5,910 nucleotides of DNA. Source: JAUVIB01 sp964424545. Lineage in GTDB: Bacteria; Calditrichota; Calditrichia; Calditrichales; Calditrichaceae. The notes under the pieces are model-generated. The model had not been told where the DNA came from. It saw only the letters and a program-made list of their open reading frames with translations, and did no database searches. The position numbers and the translations under genes are program-made. The first letter of the stretch is position 1. Every line of letters begins with the position of its first letter. Shown here in pieces: positions 1 through 4,833 of this stretch. The stretch spans positions 1 through 5,910 of the forward strand of contig CAYRJN010000225.1 of assembly GCA_964424545.1 (NCBI GenBank), written 5' to 3'.

Positions 1-163
1 ATGAGACCAATCATCGGCGCTAAATAAAAGCGATTGTTTCTTGCGAGAATTTGAAGGTAATAAATTGCCGGAAATAAGCCTGTCTTAAATTCATAATATT
101 AAAAAATTCCCCTAATTTTTTTATTTGTTCCATATAAAATAAATCGTTTATATTACCGCCTTT

Positions 164-169
164 TATAAT
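164..169 (+). promoter_or_regulatory. Possible -10 box upstream of the porin gene
   Basis: A perfect TATAAT sits 44 nt before the porin ATG, which would give a leader of roughly 35-40 nt. No good -35 hexamer is found at 16-18 nt spacing, and the surroundings are AT-rich, so a chance match is possible. Confidence 0.3.
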
Positions 170-197
170 GCTAATTTTTTTAGGATGAATTTTTGTC

Positions 198-202
198 GGA
201 GG
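198..202 (+). promoter_or_regulatory. Ribosome binding site of the porin gene
   Basis: GGAGG lies 11 nt before the ATG at 214. It decides the start. The frame is open back to a TTG at 193, but that TTG would put the Shine-Dalgarno sequence inside the gene and add seven residues ahead of a perfectly formed signal peptide. ATG 214 is therefore preferred. Confidence 0.7.
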
Positions 203-213
203 TATATATATTA

Positions 214-1422
214 ATGAAAAGGTTGCTTTTGTTAGTAGGCGTGTCTTTTGCAATGGTTATTTCGGCAGAAGCAAAGGGTGAAGACAGTGTTATGGTTGAC
301 GAAAAAAATCAGAAAATTAAGGTGGAATACGGCTCACACGGCTGGCAGTTCAGCGCAAAAAACGGCAATTTTTTAATGCACATACAATCCCGTTTGCAGG
401 TGCGATATTCCAAACCGTTCGATACGGATCCCGTAACATTAGAAGACTTTGTAACCGGAGATCATAATACGTTTAAAATAAATCGAGCTAGGCTAAAGAT
501 TGGCGGTAATGCCTACAAACCTTGGTTAAAATATTATTGGGAATATGATCTGGCGTCAAGTAATTTATTGGATTTTCGGGTGATGCTGGCGAAGCTGCTA
601 TATTTAAACGTAAAGGTCGGTCAATGGAAAGCGCAATACAACCGCGAAAGAATTATATAGTCAGGAAGGCAGCAATTTGTCGATCGTTCGCTGATTAACC
701 GTCCATTTACAATTGACCGTCAGCAAGGCATTTCATTTTACGGAAAATTAAAAGGTAAAGGTTTGGCTGATTTTAATTACTGGTTTTCGCTATTTTCCGG
801 CACGGGGCGCGGGGCGAGAAGTAACGATGACGGTCATATTATGGTTATGACACGCGGCCAGTGGAATTTTATGGGACGAACACTAAAATTTCAGGGTTCC
901 GATACAAATTATCAGAAAAATGCGGCAGGGATTATTGCTGTTGCAGCCGTAACAAATCAGAGTCCGTATACACGTTTTTCTACTGCAGGAGGCGGCGAAT
1001 TATCCGGATTTGATGATGGGACATCCAGCCAATATCGTGTAAATCAATGGATGGAAGAAACAGCCTTTATGTATAGGGGGTTCTCATGGCAGCAAGAGTT
1101 TCACTGGAAGCAGATTAAAGATTATGTAAATAAAAGGGAAACGATTCTTATCGGTAATTATGCTCAATTAGGATATTTCTTCCATTACCTTATCCCTGTT
1201 ATTCCAAAAGAATTGGAGATTGCTTTCAGACACGCATACTATATTCCCGATACGGCTATTGATAATAACAAACAGCAAGAATTTACCTTGGCCGGAAATT
1301 GGTTTTTTTACGGACATACCAATAAATTAACAATGGAAGTAGCCTATTTTAATTATGTGAACTCAGAGCTCGATATGCGTGATACTTCCCGTTTTAGATT
1401 GCAATGGGATGTTTCAATTTAG
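214..1422 (+). pseudogene. Phosphate-selective porin O/P-family outer-membrane protein, interrupted by one in-frame amber codon
   Basis: This gene encodes an outer-membrane beta-barrel of the phosphate-selective porin O/P (OprP/OprO-like) family, which forms channels for anions or small solutes. The frame spans 402 codons plus the terminal TAG, close to the usual family length. Residues 1-20 form a signal peptide: MKR, a hydrophobic core, then AEA before K21. Residues from about 40 onward show the family pattern: a strand ending in SRLQVRYS, then INRARLKIGG, then YYWEYDL, and VGQWKAQYNRER before the break. After the stop, SGRQQFVDRS and RPFTIDRQQG continue the family motif in the same frame. 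The rest of the barrel follows without another interruption up to RFRLQWDVSI. Codon 149 (658-660) is TAG, probably in place of a serine. As read, translation yields only a 148-residue fragment that could not form a barrel. It may be a recent pseudogene, a sequencing error or a site of amber suppression. The terminal residue is Ile, not the usual aromatic. Substrate cannot be stated. Confidence 0.8.
658..660 (+). other. In-frame TAG interrupting the porin gene
   Basis: The reading frame from ATG 214 meets TAG here and stays open in the same phase for 253 further codons up to the TAG at 1420-1422. Porin homology continues directly on both sides: RER lies before it, and SGRQQFVDRS follows. In the family this position is normally within a Ser-Ser pair (my recollection of the family motif), so one change such as TCG to TAG would explain it. 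The TTG at 763 is the next possible in-frame start after the stop, but it has no Shine-Dalgarno sequence and lies inside the barrel, so it is not treated as a separate gene. Confidence 0.85.
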
Positions 1423-1443
1423 TTAAAATAAGTAACGCTTTTA

Positions 1444-2562
1444 TTATTGACTCTTTCCTCTTGCCGTAATGGGCAAGCGGTGAATCTCTCCCTTTTTATC
1501 AATGAAAGTGTATTTGTCAAAAAGATTTACCGTAGGGCAGGCATGGTTGGGGATGATTAAAACGGGCGCTCCTATTTCGATTTTTGCATCATTATGGGGG
1601 ATGAGGACGCCGTGTTCTTCCGAAAGCCGTTCGATTTTCCCTTGGATGTTTAAAGGAATTCCGTAGTCGTTGTCTTTAATTGTTTTATCGGAAGTTAAAA
1701 CTTTGCTGCCTGCATCTATAATCGCAATATTTTTTTGCGGTATTGAGGTAACGGTAGATAAAATAAACAATGCGCACTCTTCTATTTTGGCGGCGCCAAG
1801 CTCAATTTGCACAGCGTCGCGAAAAATATAATTACCCGGACGCATTTCCGTTACGCATCTATTTTTAATTGAGTATGGGAAAGTCGGGGTGGAGCCCACG
1901 CTTACCGTTTCTATTTGAATATTATCTTCTTTTAACAGATTAAACGCTTTTTCGGCGCATTTACCTTCGGAAAATCCTATTTTTTCTAATTCTCGAGATG
2001 ACAGACTGGCGTAAACTTGTCCGGCGTGTGTATAAATGCCTTCAAGCCTGAGCCACGGCGTTTCTTTTATAGCTTTAGCCAGCTGAAGCAATTCTGTTGA
2101 AGGTAAAAGGCCGGCGCGGTTTTGTCCGCAGTTGATTTCTATACGAACTTCAAGCGCTTTTTGCGCGTTATGGAAAAACGGTTTTAATAATTCAATATGC
2201 GCTTTGTTATCAATACCGATTATCAGCCTAAATTCTTCGTGTAGCTTACGTAATTTTTTTAATTTTAAGGGATGAGTTATCTGGTTGGCAATAAAAATAT
2301 CTTTAATTCCGGCTGCGGCCATTATCTGCGCTTCGGAGAGTTTGGCAACCGTTATGCCTTTTGCGCCCAGCGCCAATTGTCGTATTGCCAACGCTGTTGA
2401 TTTATGTGTCTTGGTATGGGGACGCAGCATTTTTCCCCATTTAACGCTAAGACTTTGAATCGCTTTAAGATTTTTATCCATAATCTCTTCGCTCAAAACC
2501 AGCGCGGGTGTATCTATCCTGTCGTGCAGACTCAAAATGTAATTATGGATTCCTGAAAGCAT
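1444..2562 (-). CDS. Fold-type III PLP enzyme, D-threonine aldolase / D-serine dehydratase-like
   Basis: This 372-residue protein belongs to the alanine-racemase-N fold family that includes D-threonine aldolase, D-serine dehydratase (DSD1) and D-3-hydroxyaspartate aldolase. These are cytoplasmic PLP and metal enzymes that cleave or dehydrate beta-hydroxy D-amino acids. Residues 16-22 (IDTPALV) open the TIM barrel. RPHTKTHK at 47-54 carries the likely PLP lysine, K51. EINCGQNRAG (142-151), HAGQ (179-182), the phosphate-binding VGSTPT (222-227) and MRPGNYIF (240-247) follow. The C-terminal beta domain has SEEHG (314-318) and PNHAC, whose H340 and C342 match the metal-binding His-x-Cys of D-serine dehydratases; characterised D-threonine aldolases have His-x-Asp there, from memory. 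That slightly favours D-serine dehydratase chemistry, but the substrate is not determined. The length is normal and all key residues are present. The start lies 4 bp after the upstream YkvA stop with only a distant AGAGG, which suggests coupled translation. It converges on the porin gene. Confidence 0.88.
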   Translation of the reverse strand: MLSGIHNYILSLHDRIDTPALVLSEEIMDKNLKAIQSLSVKWGKMLRPHTKTHKSTALAIRQLALGAKGITVAKLSEAQIMAAAGIKDIFIANQITHPLKLKKLRKLHEEFRLIIGIDNKAHIELLKPFFHNAQKALEVRIEINCGQNRAGLLPSTELLQLAKAIKETPWLRLEGIYTHAGQVYASLSSRELEKIGFSEGKCAEKAFNLLKEDNIQIETVSVGSTPTFPYSIKNRCVTEMRPGNYIFRDAVQIELGAAKIEECALFILSTVTSIPQKNIAIIDAGSKVLTSDKTIKDNDYGIPLNIQGKIERLSEEHGVLIPHNDAKIEIGAPVLIIPNHACPTVNLFDKYTFIDKKGEIHRLPITARGKSQ

Positions 2563-2566
2563 AGCG

Positions 2567-3007
2567 CTATTTAAATCCTCTGACGCTCGCTTTAATTTTA
2601 GACCATAATCCTTCGCCGAGATATTTATTGGCTACGGTCAATACATTTTGAATGGAGGCCAACACTTCGCTGTCGCCCGCCCAATGTTCATAAATGATAT
2701 CGGGACCGCTATGATTGATGTAATCATTTAGAACATAGGCCGCAATGGCGATATCATCCATATAACCCACCGGTCCGAGAAATGCTTCGGGCAGCAGATC
2801 AATAGGGGAGATAAAGTAAGCGATTGCGCCGATAAACTTGGCCTTCTTCTCAGGAGGAATACGTTTATCAAGGGACAGCTTAACCAATAAATGGAAAAAA
2901 TCCGGCGCAAGAAGAAGAACATCGCCGTATTGAAAATTGTGACTATCAAGGTAATCGGCAATCTGCCTTCGAATTTTTTGATAAAAGTCCTGTTGTTTTT
3001 TATTCAT
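2567..3007 (-). CDS. YkvA/DUF1232-family small membrane-associated protein
   Basis: This 146-residue protein carries the DUF1232 (YkvA) domain. The domain's signature is clear: residues 58-73 give a hydrophobic helix ending in YFISPIDLLP (64-73), followed by GPVGYMDD (78-85), matching the family pattern of Y-x-x-S-P-x-D-x-x-P and G-Y-x-D-D. The N-terminal 50 residues are charged and amphipathic. The C-terminal 50 residues are likely helical. Biochemical function of the family is unknown; it often sits beside envelope or stress genes. Its ATG overlaps the stop of the upstream djlA-like gene by one base (TAATG). A good Shine-Dalgarno sequence, AGAGGGG (3014-3020 on the complement), lies six bases upstream. 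It ends in TAG, which shows that TAG is used as a normal stop here. It is the middle gene of a three-gene leftward operon. Confidence 0.88.
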   Translation of the reverse strand: MNKKQQDFYQKIRRQIADYLDSHNFQYGDVLLLAPDFFHLLVKLSLDKRIPPEKKAKFIGAIAYFISPIDLLPEAFLGPVGYMDDIAIAAYVLNDYINHSGPDIIYEHWAGDSEVLASIQNVLTVANKYLGEGLWSKIKASVRGFK

Positions 3008-3843
3008 TAAAAACCCCTCTCTTTTTCAATTTCGGCATAGGCATTATTGATTTCTTTCATCTTTTCATTGGCAATTTTGATAAACTCTTGCGGCACGCCT
3101 TTGGAAATCAATAAATCGGGATGATACTCGCGCGCCAGTTTTTTATAAGCCTGTTTTATCTCCTCATTGCTTGCGTCGGGCGATACGCCGAGAATTTGAT
3201 ATGCGCGGTCGTTTGTCTTGATGTACAGCGCTTTAATTTGTTCGTATTCGCCGCCGGAGAGGCCGAAAACATCGGCAACTTCTTTGATGAAACGCTCTTC
3301 GGCGGGATGAAAACGACCGTCTGCCATAGCAATAGTAAATAAAAGCTGAATCATAGCGCGCAAAACTTCAACTTGATATCCAATTAAACTTTTAAACTGC
3401 GCGGCGATACTCGTTGCGTTGTCTTTTGAATTTTTTGCTTCGTTAAACATTTTGGCGATAATTTTACGGTCCGTTTGATCGGCGCCGAGTTGGTTTATGA
3501 CAAAATCATCAAAAGCGCGTACTTCATCTTCCGTTACGACACCGTCGGCCTTAGCCATCTTCGCGGCAAGCGCCGACAAACTGGCGTAAAATAATAGTTG
3601 TCTGTCCGCCAATCCGTTAACTTGCCGGAAACTGATCTCCTTCCCGCAAACAGGACAATGCCCGTCGGCCGCGCGGCGCGGATCAAATGTATTACCGCAG
3701 TGAGGGCATTTAAACATAGAACCGCTTTTAGTTTCGCTTTCCGTATCATAAGCATGCCCAAGGGCGCCGCCGATGATGGCGCCAAGCGGGCCGCCTACCA
3801 TAAAACCAAATCCCGCTCCGATTACTTTTCCCCAAATACCCAT
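3007..3843 (-). CDS. djlA: DjlA-like membrane-anchored J-domain co-chaperone with an inserted zinc ribbon and TerB-like region
   Basis: This 278-residue protein has the architecture of DjlA, an inner-membrane co-chaperone that stimulates the ATPase of DnaK; E. coli DjlA is about the same length. Residues 1-33 match the DjlA anchor: GIWGKVIGAGFGF, a Gly-rich hydrophobic stretch, then GHAYD. Residues 79-200 form a TerB-like helical region with two acidic helix starts, AKADG (97-101) and AMADG (172-176). The J domain covers about 213-275, with HPD at 241-243. As in DjlA, the stretch after HPD is long (KGVPQEF) and ends in NNAYAEIEKERGF. Unlike classical DjlA, residues 46-66 contain two CPxC knuckles (C46/C49 and C63/C66), a short zinc ribbon between anchor and TerB region. 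The start has GGAG five bases upstream. It is the first gene of the leftward operon. Confidence 0.9.
   Translation of the reverse strand: MGIWGKVIGAGFGFMVGGPLGAIIGGALGHAYDTESETKSGSMFKCPHCGNTFDPRRAADGHCPVCGKEISFRQVNGLADRQLLFYASLSALAAKMAKADGVVTEDEVRAFDDFVINQLGADQTDRKIIAKMFNEAKNSKDNATSIAAQFKSLIGYQVEVLRAMIQLLFTIAMADGRFHPAEERFIKEVADVFGLSGGEYEQIKALYIKTNDRAYQILGVSPDASNEEIKQAYKKLAREYHPDLLISKGVPQEFIKIANEKMKEINNAYAEIEKERGF
3014..3020 (-). promoter_or_regulatory. Ribosome binding site of the YkvA-family gene, inside the djlA-like gene
   Basis: AGAGGGG on the minus strand lies six bases before the ATG at 3007. It sits in the last codons of the upstream J-protein gene, consistent with coupled translation across the TAATG overlap. 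Confidence 0.7.
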
Positions 3844-3848
3844 TTATG

Positions 3849-3852
3849 CTCC
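3849..3852 (-). promoter_or_regulatory. Ribosome binding site of the djlA-like gene
   Basis: GGAG on the minus strand, five bases before ATG 3843. It fixes the start: the encoded N-terminus matches the DjlA anchor from its first residues. Confidence 0.65.
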
Positions 3853-3874
3853 AAGTTAAAAGTAAAAATATCAA

Positions 3875-3880
3875 ATTATA
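3875..3880 (-). promoter_or_regulatory. Probable -10 box of the djlA-like operon promoter
   Basis: TATAAT on the minus strand lies 31 bases upstream of the djlA-like ATG, giving a leader of roughly 25 nt. The region upstream is AT-rich, but no strong TTGACA-like -35 hexamer is seen at 16-18 bp. The placement, directly before the first gene of the operon, supports it more than the sequence alone. Confidence 0.45.
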
Positions 3881-4209
3881 ACGTTCTATTTCTTGAAATG
3901 TTTCGTTGTAAATGGAATATAAAATAATATCAAAATAAATCAAAAAAAACAGAGCGGGATTGGGCGCATGATGAAAGTTTAAATATAGTATTGTTTGCTC
4001 CCGTTCAAGTTTTGGATTTTTATGGTAGGGGAGTTCTATAACTTACCAAAACGAATTCGTTAATGAAAAGATTAGCATTTGAATTTTCGATATAATGGGA
4101 TAATTAAAAATAATTTTTCATGGTAAAATCATTGATTTTTTACTATAGTTAAGGTGTGGACAACTGAAATAACGAAATACTTATCATAAGCGTCATTTAG
4201 ACCGTAATT

Positions 4210-4225
4210 CCCGCGCCTATGCGGG
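4210..4225. repeat. GC-rich hairpin
   Basis: CCCGC and GCGGG pair across a six-base loop in otherwise AT-rich DNA. It is preceded by AATT and followed by CAGAGGATT, loosely resembling half of a common ATTCCCGC...GCGGGAAT-type REP repeat. It may be a degenerate copy related to the element at 4546. Confidence 0.35.
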
Positions 4226-4306
4226 CAGAGGATTTATGCTGTGTCGTGTATTTCTATGATTTCTTTTTTAAACGGCAATAGTGCGAAAAGCGCTTTATTT
4301 GGTAAT

Positions 4307-4338
4307 GATATCAATATTTAAAAAAAAATATTGATATC
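4307..4338. repeat. Perfect 13-bp inverted repeat with six-A loop
   Basis: GATATCAATATTT (4307-4319) and AAATATTGATATC (4326-4338) are exact reverse complements around a run of six A. No T-run follows on either strand, so it does not look like a standard intrinsic terminator. It could be a protein-binding dyad, a cruciform-forming site or an RNA hairpin. Confidence 0.6.
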
Positions 4339-4364
4339 CCTGCTTTTATGTATTAACTTGTAAG

Positions 4365-4382
4365 AGTAAGTGATTACTTACT
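4365..4382. promoter_or_regulatory. AGTAAGT/ACTTACT dyad, possible operator
   Basis: Two 7-bp arms are separated by GATT, giving an 18-bp dyad of the size bound by dimeric helix-turn-helix repressors such as the TetR family. No regulator gene lies in the window and the nearest start codon is 450 bp away, so this is only a candidate site. Confidence 0.3.
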
Positions 4383-4483
4383 TGATTGGCGGCGAGTAAG
4401 GGCAAAATTTGCAAAATATACGGATATTTAAAGGGAATTGAAAAACCAAACGGATGAACGGCAAAGTAGGTTAAAAAATATGC

Positions 4484-4506
4484 TTGTGAAGAACATAACT
4501 TCGCAA
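4484..4506. repeat. Hairpin with 8-bp stem and 7-nt loop
   Basis: TTGTGAAG (4484-4491) pairs with CTTCGCAA (4499-4506), with one G-T wobble, around the loop AACATAA. There is no T-run after it, so it is not a clear terminator. It lies 40 bp before the REP-like repeat. Confidence 0.4.
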
Positions 4507-4545
4507 AGTGATTAATGAAAAAAGTACGGGTAAAATCGTCAACGC

Positions 4546-4623
4546 GTCATTCCTTCGAAAGAAGGAATCCGAATGTAGACAATAGCAAGATTTGGATTCC
4601 CGATAGAAACATTTGGGAATGAC
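4546..4623. repeat. REP-like/MITE-like bipartite repeat
   Basis: The 78-bp unit begins GTCATTCC and ends GGAATGAC, so its termini are exact inverted repeats. Each half is itself a hairpin. The left one pairs ATTCCTTC with GAAGGAAT (4549-4568) around a GAAA tetraloop. The right one pairs ATTCCC with GGGAAT (4596-4620). The layout GTCATTCC...GGAATCC...GGATTCCC...GGGAATGAC is that of the dispersed repeats found between genes in many Gram-negative genomes, with the usual GC-rich arm here changed to TTC/GAA. It has no coding capacity and would need a transposase elsewhere to move. Confidence 0.65.
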
Positions 4624-4668
4624 AAGGAACAGGAGAATGTAGAAACGGCAACAAAAAAGTCCAATATT

Positions 4669-4694
4669 GTCATTCTCGGATAAATTGGAGAATC
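4669..4694. repeat. Second, diverged half of the REP-like repeat
   Basis: GTCATTCTC followed by a 10-base spacer and GAGAATC repeats the left-half pattern of the unit at 4546 (GTCATTCC...GGAATCC) with changed stem bases. The stem is ATTCTC with GAGAAT at 4672-4693. The compensating changes in the stem suggest that the hairpin shape is what has been kept. Confidence 0.45.
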
Positions 4695-4719
4695 TAAAAT
4701 ACTGCCTATGTGAACGATG

Positions 4720-4725
4720 TATAAT
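4720..4725 (+). promoter_or_regulatory. Possible -10 box upstream of the membrane protein gene
   Basis: TATAAT preceded by GATG. It lies 108 bp before the ATG, and no clear -35 is present at the right spacing. An alternative weaker promoter, TTGAAA at 4781-4786 with TAACTT at 4803-4808, lies nearer to the gene. Both are weak candidates. Confidence 0.25.
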
Positions 4726-4822
4726 TTTAAAATTGAGAATAATACAAAAATAGATGAAAATGTCCCGAACAGGTTGGTTTTTGAAATTCCGATACGATGA
4801 ATTAACTTTCCACTAACAGAAT

Positions 4823-4830
4823 AAGGAGGA
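4823..4830 (+). promoter_or_regulatory. Strong ribosome binding site of the membrane protein gene
   Basis: AAGGAGGA is a near-perfect anti-Shine-Dalgarno match, three bases before ATG 4834. It fixes the start and suggests efficient translation. Confidence 0.8.
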
Positions 4831-4833
4831 TTT

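Larger units (their letters stand above)
3844..4833. other. 990-bp intergenic region, palindrome-rich, no convincing gene
   Basis: This stretch separates two divergent transcription units. I found only very short or overlapping frames in it, none with a ribosome binding site or a recognisable protein, and no tRNA-like fold. The left end holds the operon promoter. From about 3950 to 4200 it is plain AT-rich sequence with weak imperfect dyads (for example GGTA/TACC and AGTT/AACT at 4024-4047). From 4210 to 4700 inverted repeats are frequent: CCCGC/GCGGG at 4210-4225, a 10-bp palindrome at 4287-4296, the long AT hairpin at 4307-4338, the AGTAAGT dyad at 4365-4382, a hairpin at 4484-4506 and the REP-like repeat at 4546-4694. 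The right end holds the start region of the membrane protein gene. It could hide a small RNA or be a target for repeat insertion. Confidence 0.6.

Noticed and set aside
1..27. Short frame ATG...TAA at the left edge that could be the tail of an upstream gene
   Set aside because: Only eight codons are visible and the sequence after it is noncoding. Nothing distinguishes a real C-terminus from chance.
20..253. 77-residue open frame on the minus strand across the porin leader
   Set aside because: It overlaps the porin signal-peptide region, has no recognisable motif and an AT-driven composition, and lies over the porin ribosome binding site. Treated as chance.
763..1422. Separate gene starting at TTG 763
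   Set aside because: It is in the same frame as the upstream porin fragment, homology covers the gap between them, and no ribosome binding site precedes it. It is the back half of the interrupted porin.
1423..1443. Bidirectional terminator between the convergent porin and PLP-enzyme genes
   Set aside because: No stable hairpin could be found in the 21-bp gap or just beyond it on either strand.
3598..3927. 109-residue plus-strand frame over the start of the djlA-like gene
   Set aside because: It is antisense to a well-supported gene, has no family resemblance and runs into its promoter. It is a shadow frame.
4154..4162. TGTGGACAA, one base from a DnaA box, as a sign of a replication origin
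   Set aside because: Only a single near-match was found, with no cluster of boxes, no dnaA/dnaN/gidA neighbours and no 13-mer array.
4307..4338. Long hairpin read as an intrinsic terminator
   Set aside because: No T-run follows on either strand, and no gene ends near it.
4546..4694. Repeated GTCATTC hairpins read as a CRISPR array
   Set aside because: Units are palindromic, unequal in length and too few, with no regular spacers and no cas genes.
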